From: Clostridium sp. 1001275B_160808_H3
Lineage (GTDB): Bacteria > Bacillota > Clostridia > Clostridiales > Clostridiaceae
Direction of reading: 5' to 3'
Assembly (NCBI RefSeq): GCF_015550425.1
Contig: NZ_JADNAT010000001.1
Location: 295,928 to 359,927, forward strand
DNA: 64,000 bases
Part shown: positions 33,848 through 42,010 of the stretch, one piece after another
Position numbering within the stretch: position 1 is the first letter of the stretch
Layout: each line of letters begins with the position of its first letter
Notes under the pieces: model-generated
Told to the model about the DNA's origin: nothing
What the model saw: the letters and a program-made list of their open reading frames with translations, nothing else
The model's database searches: none
Position numbers and translations under genes: made by a program

Positions 33848-34990
33848 TTAAAATAATCCTTTAAACAAGTCTCCTAATGATACACCTTCATCATTATCGT
33901 TATATTGTAAATATTCCTTTGACTTTTCTTCTGCATCTTTTATAGTTAATGATATTCTCTTATTTGTCTTATCAACATCTAAAACTTTAACTTTTACATT
34001 TTGTCCTAGTTTTAACACATCTGATGGTTTAGCTATGTTTTCTTCTGATATTTCATTTATATGAACTAATCCTTCTACTCCAGGGAATAACTCTATAAAT
34101 GCTCCAAAGTTAAGGAACTTAACTACCTTACCTTCTAAAATACCACCAATTTTTAAGTTTGATACGTTTGTTTCCCATGGATCTTGATCTATATCTTTTA
34201 ATATTAATGATACTCTTTCATTTTTAGTATCTACTTCTCCAATAAATACTTCAACTTTATCTCCTATATTAACCACATCTTCAGCTCTGTGTACTCTTCC
34301 CCAAGATAAGTCATTTAAATGAATTAAACCAGTTATTCCTCCAATATCAACTATTGCACCTGCTTTAATTATCTTTTTAACTATTCCAGTTCTTTTTTCT
34401 CCTGACTTAATTGATTTCCATAATTCTTTTTTCTTATTTTCATATATAGCATCTTCTAAAACTCTTTTTGATGCAACTATCTTTCTTGATTTAAAATCTA
34501 ACTCAATAATTCTAACTTCTAATTCTTTTCCTACTAATGTGTTTAATTCTATTCTTTCTCTTGAAGCTAATGATGCAGGTATAAACACTCTTATATTTCC
34601 ATAATAAGCAACTAAACCTCCCTTAACTTCTTCCTTAACATAAACAGTTACATTTTCTTCATTTTTAAAAGCTTTTTCAATTTCCTCTCTCTCAGTTATT
34701 TCTAAAGCCTTTGTTCTTGAAAGCTTAACATATCCTTCTCCATCGTTAGGTGATAAGACATATACTTTTATTTTATCTCCTTTACTTACAACTTCCCTAG
34801 GATCTTTCTCAGTATTCGTTAAATCTTCCTTTAAAATCATTCCGTCAAATGCATAATTGATATTTACCATAACTTCTTTATCATTTACATCAATTATTTC
34901 ACCATCTAATATATCGCCTGTTCTTATTCTTTTAACATCGAAGTCTTTTAATAAATCTCCCATTGTTCCTTCTAAATTTTGATTTGTCAT
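33848..34990 (-). CDS. S1-domain RNA-binding protein (30S ribosomal protein S1 homologue)
   Basis: 380 residues from ATG at 34988-34990 (MTNQNLEGTMGDLLKDF), with AAGGAGTG upstream. Four S1 domains in a row: about 20-90, 105-170, 190-260 (GIVKKIIKAGAIVDIGGITGLIHLNDLSWGR region) and 275-345 (EGKVVKFLNFGAFIELFPGVEGLVHINEIS region). Firmicute S1 homologues have four rather than the six of E. coli and their role in translation initiation is less certain. It is monocistronic with a good promoter. Confidence 0.9.
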   Translation of the reverse strand: MTNQNLEGTMGDLLKDFDVKRIRTGDILDGEIIDVNDKEVMVNINYAFDGMILKEDLTNTEKDPREVVSKGDKIKVYVLSPNDGEGYVKLSRTKALEITEREEIEKAFKNEENVTVYVKEEVKGGLVAYYGNIRVFIPASLASRERIELNTLVGKELEVRIIELDFKSRKIVASKRVLEDAIYENKKKELWKSIKSGEKRTGIVKKIIKAGAIVDIGGITGLIHLNDLSWGRVHRAEDVVNIGDKVEVFIGEVDTKNERVSLILKDIDQDPWETNVSNLKIGGILEGKVVKFLNFGAFIELFPGVEGLVHINEISEENIAKPSDVLKLGQNVKVKVLDVDKTNKRISLTIKDAEEKSKEYLQYNDNDEGVSLGDLFKGLF

Positions 34991-35026
34991 GTATTTCACT
35001 CCTTAAAAATGTTGTATAATAAATTA

Positions 35027-35055
35027 ATTTTAGAATAATCTGATATTGATTACAA
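35027..35055 (-). promoter_or_regulatory. Promoter of the S1-domain gene
   Basis: Minus-strand -35 TTGTAA (35050-35055), 17-nt spacer, -10 TAAAAT (35027-35032). Confidence 0.5.
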
Positions 35056-35306
35056 GACTTTAAATTTATTAATATCTTCATAATCTCAAATATATTTATT
35101 ATATATACTCAAACTTATATAAATTATTTAAATATGCTATAATTAAATATATTATAAAAAAATCTTAAATCATTTCCATAAGTTATTTATTAACTCTTAA
35201 AAGGTTATTATTAAATATTAAATGGTAGTATCATTACGATATAGTGAGATGTATTTAGATTTTTAATGCTTTCCTTAATTTTTGCTACTATTTACCTTTA
35301 AATGAG

Positions 35307-35335
35307 TTTTGAGAAATTATTATTTTTACTATAAT
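35307..35335 (+). promoter_or_regulatory. Putative promoter of the PspA cluster
   Basis: -10 TATAAT (35330-35335) with a weak -35 TTTTGA (35307-35312) at 17-nt spacing, about 20 nt before the ribosome site. A second candidate lies at 35115-35143. Confidence 0.4.
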
Positions 35336-35369
35336 ATATAAATACAATCTTTTCTTGGAGGTGAAATTT

Positions 35370-36092
35370 ATAAAAAAGAATAATAGAAAACTAATTTTCA
35401 CGTTACTATTAACTTTTGTTTTCCTAACTTCTAGTTTTCTTATTGATGCAATCTCTGTATTTGATAATATTACGCATGGGGAAATAACTGTTTCTGCTAA
35501 ACCTAGAAGCTCCGGAAGCTTTAAATCTAGTTCTGGCTTTAAATCTAGTTCTAAATCTAGCTCTAGTAGCTTTAAATCTAGTGGTGGTAAATCAAATGTT
35601 TCTAAATCAAGTAGTAGTTTTAAAAGCAGCTCTTTTAGTAATAGCTCAAAGAGTTCCAACAGTTCTAAATCAAGTACTAGTAGCAGTAATAGTAAATCAA
35701 GTACATCAAGTTCAGACTCAAAATCCACATCGACTTCATCTAGTGGATATAAAAGCGGTTCCTTTAGCAATGTAGATAAAGGTAAGTCTGGAACCTCTAA
35801 GAACTTTTCATCTGGATCATTTAGTACAACTTCAGATGATGAAAAGAAGAGTTCAAGTAATTCTACAAGTGAAAACAAAAACACCCAAGATAAAGATAAT
35901 ACGAATACAACAACTAATTATGATAAAGGCTTTTCTTTCGGGAAAATGGCATATGGACTTTCTGCTATGAGAAATTTTGGTTTTAGCAGAGGGGGAGGTG
36001 GCATCTCCTTTGGTTCTATATTTACACTTGCTATTATCTTCATAATTATAGTTATTGTAATACGAATTTATTTGAAAAATAGAAAATATTAA
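35370..36092 (+). CDS. Ser/Lys-rich membrane protein of the PspA cluster, apparent ATA start
   Basis: About 240 residues; not recognised. A basic start and a hydrophobic segment (signal or anchor, LIFTLLLTFVFLTSSFLI) precede a ~150-residue region of almost only Ser, Lys, Gly, Phe, Thr and Asn (repeats like SSSFKSS), a charged Asn/Thr/Asp stretch, a Gly-rich FSRGGGGISFGS and a C-terminal membrane helix ending in KNRKY. GGAGGTG (35357-35363) is followed after 6 nt by ATA at 35370-35372; the only other starts in frame (TTG 35355, GTG 35361) overlap that site. The next gene, pspA, begins 18 nt after the stop. Function unknown; envelope location is inferred. Confidence 0.65.
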   Translation: MKKNNRKLIFTLLLTFVFLTSSFLIDAISVFDNITHGEITVSAKPRSSGSFKSSSGFKSSSKSSSSSFKSSGGKSNVSKSSSSFKSSSFSNSSKSSNSSKSSTSSSNSKSSTSSSDSKSTSTSSSGYKSGSFSNVDKGKSGTSKNFSSGSFSTTSDDEKKSSSNSTSENKNTQDKDNTNTTTNYDKGFSFGKMAYGLSAMRNFGFSRGGGGISFGSIFTLAIIFIIIVIVIRIYLKNRKY

Positions 36093-36109
36093 TTTCAGGA
36101 GGACAAATT

Positions 36110-36763
36110 ATGGGAATTTTTACAAGGATGTCAAATATGTTAAAATCAAAGGTAAATTCAACTTTAGATGAAATGGAAAATCCAATAGAATTATTAGATC
36201 AAAAAATTAGGGATATGGAAAAACAACTTAATTCAGCTAAATTAAACTCTGCACAAATCATAGGAAATGCACATGAAATTAAAAAGAAAATGGAATCTGC
36301 TGAATTAGAAGTTAAGGATTTTGAAGATAAGGTTAAATTAGCTTTATCTAAAAACAATGAAGATTTAGCTAAAAGAGCTTTAGCTAAAAAGATTGAATCT
36401 GAAAAGAAATATACAAATTTAAAATCTAGCTATGAAACTGCAAGAGCTCAAGCAGATACTATTAAAAAGAATCTAGCTGCGTTAGAATCAGAAATTGAAA
36501 AGACAAGAAATTATAGAGATGAAGCTGCTGCAAGATATAGCAATGCAAAGGCTACTCAAAAAGTTAATGAAGTTCTTGCTAATGTGCAAACAAAATCAAA
36601 TTCAATTGAAATTGATAGCATAGAAAGAAAAATTCAAAAACATGAATCACTATCTAATGGTCTAGGTGAGCTTAGAGATGTTGATAATTTTGATAGTGAA
36701 TTTGATGCTTTAGATACTGTTGATCTTGATTTAGAGCTTGAAAAATACAAAAATGCAAATTAG
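36110..36763 (+). CDS. pspA: PspA/IM30-family protein (bacterial ESCRT-III-like)
   Basis: 217 residues, nearly all helical coiled coil, starting MGIFTRMSNMLKSKVNSTLDEMENPIELLDQKIRDME, the standard PspA/Vipp1 start with an amphipathic membrane-binding helix. Family members polymerise on stressed membranes and protect them. AGGAGG precedes the ATG. It sits between two genes of unknown function, spaced 18 and 9 nt, so the three are almost surely one operon. Confidence 0.9.
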   Translation: MGIFTRMSNMLKSKVNSTLDEMENPIELLDQKIRDMEKQLNSAKLNSAQIIGNAHEIKKKMESAELEVKDFEDKVKLALSKNNEDLAKRALAKKIESEKKYTNLKSSYETARAQADTIKKNLAALESEIEKTRNYRDEAAARYSNAKATQKVNEVLANVQTKSNSIEIDSIERKIQKHESLSNGLGELRDVDNFDSEFDALDTVDLDLELEKYKNAN

Positions 36764-36771
36764 GTGATTAA

Positions 36772-37419
36772 ATGTCAAGTACTATTGATTTCATAAATGA
36801 AGAAAAGGCTACTATTGGTAAAGTATATACCGATATAACTTATGCTATAAGTGAAGTTAGCCCTTTCCTTGATGAAAATATTTTAAAAAAGAGAAAGTAT
36901 TATTCTAAACTTCCCATCTTAAAAGAATATATGGATATGTTAAATGATGCAGAATACTCTAATAAAAATAAAAAATTTAGTTTTTTCAAAAAAGATAATA
37001 GTGTTTTAAAACTAACCGACTATAAACAAAATAACTTAGCAGCCTTTAATCAATTTGAAAATTGTTCTAAATGTTCATGTTTAAACTGCATAAAAGAATG
37101 TCAATTTCAAAGTTGCAGTGGTTGTAGAGCTAATTCATATATAAAAACCTGTGATAAATCTAAATTAAATGTTCGCTTTAATAATAACTTTATTTTGGAT
37201 TTAACTAATAACAATACAGGTAAAGCTAGTAGATATAAGGTTCTTGCTACTATAGAAAATTGTGAATATGATAGATTGTATATAGCATTAGAAAACCTTA
37301 GTGATTCTAACGATAAATTTATTCTTTATTATTATCCTGGAATTTCATCTGATGAGTTTGGTGAAATAACTGATGAAGAAGAATTTAATTTGGTTGTTGA
37401 AACCTATGAACAAGCTTAA
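36772..37419 (+). CDS. Cys-rich protein with DUF1292-like C-terminus, PspA operon
   Basis: 215 residues, no signal peptide. The N-terminal ~95 residues are charged and helical. A Cys cluster at about 97-126 (CSKCSCLNCIKEC, then CSGCR and a later Cys) holds eight or nine Cys in metal-binding spacing. The last ~75 residues (RYKVLATIENCEYDRLYIAL, ending ITDEEEFNLVVETYEQA) resemble DUF1292/YrzB proteins. I do not recognise the whole protein. It follows pspA by 9 nt with AGGTGA as ribosome site. A metal- or redox-sensing role in membrane stress is a guess. Confidence 0.72.
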   Translation: MSSTIDFINEEKATIGKVYTDITYAISEVSPFLDENILKKRKYYSKLPILKEYMDMLNDAEYSNKNKKFSFFKKDNSVLKLTDYKQNNLAAFNQFENCSKCSCLNCIKECQFQSCSGCRANSYIKTCDKSKLNVRFNNNFILDLTNNNTGKASRYKVLATIENCEYDRLYIALENLSDSNDKFILYYYPGISSDEFGEITDEEEFNLVVETYEQA

Positions 37420-37483
37420 ATTTTATTAGTAATTCTTAGCGAAGAGAAATTTTTGCACAGTGAACTATTTTCTCAATATATAA

Positions 37484-37510
37484 AAGGGGCTCGCGAAACG
37501 CGAGCCCCTT
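37484..37510. terminator. GC-rich terminator between the PspA cluster and yaaA
   Basis: Perfect 12-bp stem AAGGGGCTCGCG / CGCGAGCCCCTT with a 3-nt loop. It is the most GC-rich hairpin seen in the window and lies between convergent genes, with a T-tail on the minus side. Confidence 0.85.
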
Positions 37511-37637
37511 AGCTTATTTTAATGCGCTAATTCTAATAGCTTAATACTATTAAAATATGCAACATATAAATCTTTTTATTATATTTTCATATTTTATCTT
37601 ATCCTACTAAAGTATTTCTAAAAATATTACTCTTTCA

Positions 37638-38405
37638 TTATTCTCTAGTAAAAACTAGTTCTTTTTCCGTAGACATTTCTTCATTAAATTCATATCCATC
37701 TAAATTGAATCTTTTTACATCCTCAATATCCTCTATTTCATTTTGAATGATGTATCTACTCATCATACCTCTAGCCCTCTTAGCATTTAAAGAAATTATT
37801 TTATACTTATCACCTCTAAATTCCTTAAATGTTATTGTAATCACATTTACTTCTTCTCTATTAACCAATCCTTCAATAGATTTAAAATACTCTTGAGATG
37901 CTAGATTTATTATAGTCTTATTTTTATGCCCCTTTATTTCTTCTAATATACTTTCTTCTAAAGTTTTATCCCAAAATTCATATAAATCTTTTAAATCATT
38001 AACTGGTAACTTTATTCCCATTTCTAATCTATATTCATTAATCCCATCAAATGGTCTTAATACTCCATATAAACCAGATAAAATCCTTAAATGATCATTT
38101 GCATAAAAAAGCTCAGAATGAGATAAACTTCCAACGTCCATCCCTCTATAAGCATCCCCCCTAAAGGCTAACAATGCTTGTTTAGAAGTATCTAGTCTAG
38201 TTGTCCATTTTTCAATTCTATCCCTATTTACTGTTGCTAATTTAGTACTTATCTTCATAAGTTTTTCTAAAGAATAACTATCATATTTAGTTAATTCATT
38301 CATAATTTCCTGCGACTTTTCTAAAAATCTCGGCTCACTCATTGGTAAGTTATTATCTTTTTCTTCAAAATCTAAAGTTTTTGCAGGAGAAATAACTATT
38401 ATCAT
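37638..38405 (-). CDS. yaaA: YaaA (DUF328) peroxide-stress protein
   Basis: 255 residues from ATG at 38403-38405 (MIIVISPAKTLDFE, the invariant family start), with AGGAGGA 6 nt upstream. Further family motifs: AFRGDAYRGMDVGSL, ILSGLYGVLRPFDGI, MGIKLPV and RARGMMSRYII near the C-terminus. In E. coli it lowers intracellular iron and protects from peroxide and binds DNA; this function is assumed to carry over. It is followed upstream by a CBS-domain gene with a short gap. Confidence 0.93.
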   Translation of the reverse strand: MIIVISPAKTLDFEEKDNNLPMSEPRFLEKSQEIMNELTKYDSYSLEKLMKISTKLATVNRDRIEKWTTRLDTSKQALLAFRGDAYRGMDVGSLSHSELFYANDHLRILSGLYGVLRPFDGINEYRLEMGIKLPVNDLKDLYEFWDKTLEESILEEIKGHKNKTIINLASQEYFKSIEGLVNREEVNVITITFKEFRGDKYKIISLNAKRARGMMSRYIIQNEIEDIEDVKRFNLDGYEFNEEMSTEKELVFTRE

Positions 38406-38429
38406 AACCAATCCTCCTATATATTTTTA

Positions 38430-38846
38430 TTATACTATTTTCTTCTTTCTCATTTCGCTATAGCAATAATTAATTATATCACTTCTTTTTATTATACCAA
38501 TAAATATTCCTTCATCGTCTACTACTGGTACAAAATTTTGATTTGTAGCAAGTGAAATTAAACTTTCTACATCTGCATTTATTGAAACGCTTTTATGCTT
38601 TCTTTTTCTTGGAATATCTATAATTCTAACATTTTCAGTATTTTTAAAATTTAAATCCGGAGTATTTTTTAGCTTCCATAGCAAATCTCCCTCTGTTAAT
38701 GTTCCTACATATTTTCCTTCTTTATCTATTAATGGAATAGCTGTATATCCATGATGTTCCATTCTCTCTATAACTTGTCTCATGGTTGCATCTAAATATT
38801 CATATATAACCTCATTTTTAGGTGTTAAAAAAAATGCTATATTCAT
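38430..38846 (-). CDS. CBS-domain pair protein
   Basis: 138 residues, two CBS domains: about 10-60 (TMRQVIERMEHHGYTAIPLIDKEG region) and about 80-130 (VESLISLATNQNFVPVVDDEG region). Such pairs bind adenine nucleotides and act as regulatory modules; no other domain is present, so its partner is unknown. It starts MNIAFFLTPKNEV and lies 24 nt upstream of yaaA, likely cotranscribed. Confidence 0.85.
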   Translation of the reverse strand: MNIAFFLTPKNEVIYEYLDATMRQVIERMEHHGYTAIPLIDKEGKYVGTLTEGDLLWKLKNTPDLNFKNTENVRIIDIPRKRKHKSVSINADVESLISLATNQNFVPVVDDEGIFIGIIKRSDIINYCYSEMRKKKIV

Positions 38847-38938
38847 ATTTTATCAATCTCCCATACTTATAATTTAAAACTAAGACACATATACATTTTA
38901 TCATAATTACAATGTAATAGTTTTAAAATTATAATTAT

Positions 38939-39856
38939 TTAATATTTTATTAATTTATCATCTAGTTTTTTGATCTTATAACTATAATTCATATATTCTA
39001 TTTCATCTACAATAGTAGAAATTTCTTTATAAACTTCCTCTCCACTAAAAGTCTTTTTTACTATTACCTCATTTAAAATCTTATTGTTACACTTAGGACA
39101 TTTACAAAGAGATACAAATCTCCATTTTATAGGTATAAAATCATGCTCAATTTCTAAATCCACATTACACTTAGGACATTTGCAGTTTATCTTATCCAAA
39201 TCTAAATTATACTCTGATAAATTTTTTATATCTACTGCAGGCATATTATAAATATCTTTAATTATATAATTTTTGAGCACTCTTGAATTATATATTCTTT
39301 TAAATACTAAAGAAGTATAAATAGCATCATTTAAAGCATCATGCAACTTATCGTTATCTATTCTTATTTTTAATTCCTCTAAGGCATTTTTCAAGCTAAG
39401 TGATTTCTTTTTAGCTAGTATTTTTGTTGAATACTCTTGTAAATCAAGATAGTTTTTAAGCCAATCTAAATTATCATATTTATGATATACTGCATTGTTA
39501 ATTATTTCAATAATATCATCCTTTGCCCAAGAGCAGATAATATCACCATCATCTATAATTCTTGATAAATTCTCAATTCCTACCTCGAATGATACTCCAT
39601 TTTCTAAATCCTCTTCTTTTATGTTTGTTATTTCTGATATTTTAGGGTTTAGCACAGGAATAACAGATGGTTTTATATATTCTTTAAATTCTTCAAGCGG
39701 CTTCATATAATTATCTAGTTTTATTGCACCTATTTCTATTATTTCATTATCTAAATCTATATTTTGTAAATTAGGATAATCATCAAATATATTTGGATAA
39801 TACTTATGTATTCCTTCTAGATTATTAAATTCTAAATCAATTATTATAAATGCCAT
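38939..39856 (-). CDS. DnaQ-like 3'-5' exonuclease with C-terminal zinc ribbon
   Basis: 305 residues from ATG at 39854-39856 (MAFIIIDLEFNNLEG), with GAGAGGTAT upstream. DEDDh motifs: DLEF (Asp7, Glu9), an Asp in WAKDD, and HDALNDA (His plus Asp). This resembles the KapD/sporulation exonuclease type. The C-terminal third has two CxCPxC pairs (CKCPKCNVDLEI and CKCPKCNNKIL) that look like a zinc ribbon, an unusual tail. The substrate is unknown. Confidence 0.8.
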   Translation of the reverse strand: MAFIIIDLEFNNLEGIHKYYPNIFDDYPNLQNIDLDNEIIEIGAIKLDNYMKPLEEFKEYIKPSVIPVLNPKISEITNIKEEDLENGVSFEVGIENLSRIIDDGDIICSWAKDDIIEIINNAVYHKYDNLDWLKNYLDLQEYSTKILAKKKSLSLKNALEELKIRIDNDKLHDALNDAIYTSLVFKRIYNSRVLKNYIIKDIYNMPAVDIKNLSEYNLDLDKINCKCPKCNVDLEIEHDFIPIKWRFVSLCKCPKCNNKILNEVIVKKTFSGEEVYKEISTIVDEIEYMNYSYKIKKLDDKLIKY

Positions 39857-40028
39857 TTTTATACCTCTCATCAATTATTATTATAGGTATATTATGCCAT
39901 TTTTATTAATATTTTTCACTAGTATTTAGAATTTTTACTATATAAAATTTGAAAATATATCATAAAATTCAATTTAAAATATTAAATTCAAAATTATATA
40001 AATACTATTATTTTAAATTCACAATTTT

Positions 40029-40057
40029 AAATAGAGCTGTCTTAGACAGCTCTATTT
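40029..40057 (-). terminator. Terminator at the end of the MutS-like gene
   Basis: Stem AAATAGAGCTGTCT / AGACAGCTCTATTT, overlapping the stop codon of the MutS-like gene. Confidence 0.8.
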
Positions 40058-41858
40058 ATTTATCATTAAACTCTATGCCTGCTAACTTCATCAAATGGAC
40101 TGCATTTTGAGTTGTACTTCTTCCTTCTCTCAACTTATAATCAAATTTAATATTGTTTTTTTCATAGTATTCTTGGAAGTTATAATTTTTAATCCATTTC
40201 TTTGTTTTTTCTAAATCGCATAATTCTAAATCATGAGTAGAAACAAGTCCCATAGCATTATTTTTTACTAATTGGTTTATAAGAACTTGTGCACCTTCAT
40301 GTCTATCCTTTGAATTTGTACCTTTAAAAATTTCATCTAATAAGAAAAATACCTTTTCTCCATTTTGGGCAGCTTCGATAAGTATCTTTATCCTTAATAT
40401 TTCTGCATAAAATGATGATATACTTTCCTCTAAGTTATCCTTAGTTCTCATACATGTATATATACTAAAAATACCACAAGTAAAACTTTTACTACAAGTA
40501 GGAGCTCCTATATAGCTTAAAAGTAAATTTAACCCAATAGTTCTTAAAAAAGTACTTTTACCCGACATATTTGAACCTGTTATTAAAGCAACCTTTGCAT
40601 CATCTTTTAATGTAAAACTGTTAACTACAGCTTTTTCACCTAACATAGGATGACCTACATTTATACCTTCGACTACATCTGATGTACTAATCTTAGGATA
40701 AGTCCATTTATCAAAATCAAATGATAAATTAGATACACTAGATAAGGCTTCAAACTCTCCCATTATATTAAGCCATTGTTCTAGTTTATCTCCATTTAGT
40801 CTTCTCCACTCTTCTAAATTTCTTAGAATAAAAGTGTCTGACAATACAGTTACATTTAATAATAAATAATATGCGTTAGATGAGCTATCCCCTAACCAGT
40901 CAACTAATCTTTTAAGTGCTTTCATTTCATCAACACAACTTTTATTTTCAGAAGAATATAATTTATTCTTTAGCTCTTTTAAAAGTACTGAATCAAAATT
41001 TTCGCTATCTATAAGAGTTAATAAATTTGTATATGCCTCTATATCTTTTTTATGTTTATCAAATAATCTTATAATTTGTACTAAATCCTTTGTAAGTATT
41101 TTTACTACTAAGTAATTAATCATAAAAACTAAAATGATATAACTTATTGGTAATACTTTTAAAATTACTAATACTATTGATATCATAGTAATTGCTATAA
41201 ATAAATAGGGAACTACCTTAAATAATGGTTTTATTTCACTTTTTCCATTTGCCCACTCTAAAAGTTCATTTATATCTTTTGTCCCGCTCTTTTTAATAGT
41301 GGATTTAACTTCTAGACGTTGTCTCCACTCTACTTTTTCACCTAACTCATTTATAGCTTCTTGCTTTTTTAATATTTCTTCTCTATTTGGAATTGTCTTT
41401 AAGTTTAGCATTTGAGATAGCTTATTTCTTCCAAACTTAGTTTTTGTTGAATTAATCATTTGAAAAAGCGAATTTCTTCCAAATATATCTAAATCACTTG
41501 CAAAAGGATGCTCATCTCTTAAAAATTCTTCACCTTTATCTTCTTTTTCTTTAAAAGTCCCCTTTATTCTAGCTATTCCATTACTATTTATATTTATATA
41601 TACTTTATATTCTTTTTTCTCTTGAATTTTTTTATTATGATAATATGCTACTACAATAAATATGGCTGTAAACATAACTATCGATAATATTAATAATACT
41701 ATGCTTTCTCTTTTGTAAAAATAGTATGCCGATAATATAGCCATAATAACTATAATTAACCTTAAAGTAGAAAGCTTAGTTATAACTTTATTTAGATCTT
41801 TTATCTTCTCTTCATATTTTGAGATTTTACTTTCATAAAAACTTAATGCTCTGCTCAT
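40056..41858 (-). CDS. MutS-family ATPase with membrane segments
   Basis: 600 residues. The last ~230 carry the MutS domain V ATPase: Walker A ITGSNMSGKSTFLRTIG (about 430), Walker B FFLLDEIFKGTNS, and LVSTHDLELC. The core helical domain precedes it. The mismatch-recognition domain with its Phe-x-Glu is missing. Two hydrophobic hairpins, at about 28-72 and 220-255, predict membrane anchoring, which is odd for a DNA repair protein. It belongs to the MutS-like group of unknown function often found in clostridia. Confidence 0.85.
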   Translation of the reverse strand: MSRALSFYESKISKYEEKIKDLNKVITKLSTLRLIIVIMAILSAYYFYKRESIVLLILSIVMFTAIFIVVAYYHNKKIQEKKEYKVYININSNGIARIKGTFKEKEDKGEEFLRDEHPFASDLDIFGRNSLFQMINSTKTKFGRNKLSQMLNLKTIPNREEILKKQEAINELGEKVEWRQRLEVKSTIKKSGTKDINELLEWANGKSEIKPLFKVVPYLFIAITMISIVLVILKVLPISYIILVFMINYLVVKILTKDLVQIIRLFDKHKKDIEAYTNLLTLIDSENFDSVLLKELKNKLYSSENKSCVDEMKALKRLVDWLGDSSSNAYYLLLNVTVLSDTFILRNLEEWRRLNGDKLEQWLNIMGEFEALSSVSNLSFDFDKWTYPKISTSDVVEGINVGHPMLGEKAVVNSFTLKDDAKVALITGSNMSGKSTFLRTIGLNLLLSYIGAPTCSKSFTCGIFSIYTCMRTKDNLEESISSFYAEILRIKILIEAAQNGEKVFFLLDEIFKGTNSKDRHEGAQVLINQLVKNNAMGLVSTHDLELCDLEKTKKWIKNYNFQEYYEKNNIKFDYKLREGRSTTQNAVHLMKLAGIEFNDK

Positions 41859-41924
41859 AATTTACACCACCCTTACTTAATAATTTTATCATATAAACTT
41901 ACTATCTTCTAATTAGAAAATAAA

Positions 41925-41966
41925 ATATCGGATATAAGCATTCTTACTATACCTATTATCCGATAT
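41925..41966 (-). terminator. Terminator after the zinc-binding lipoprotein gene
   Basis: Perfect 10-bp arms ATATCGGATA (41925-41934) and TATCCGATAT (41957-41966) with a 22-nt loop; TTTTATTTT follows on the minus strand. Confidence 0.7.
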
Positions 41967-42010
41967 CTTTTAAATCTTTATTTAATAAAAAAATATTTCA
42001 ACTATAGATA

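Larger units (their letters stand above)
35000..35356. other. Divergent intergenic region upstream of the PspA cluster
   Basis: About 357 bases. It holds the S1-gene promoter on the minus strand (35027-35055) and two plus-strand promoter candidates (35115-35143 with extended TGC-TATAAT, and 35307-35335). The rest is AT-rich with no frame or RNA I could recognise. Confidence 0.6.

Noticed and set aside
35288..35884. A 198-codon Leu/Glu/Asp-rich open frame on the minus strand opposite the Ser-rich gene
   Set aside because: Its composition is the mirror of Ser and Lys codons on the other strand, it has no ribosome site, and it is a shadow frame.
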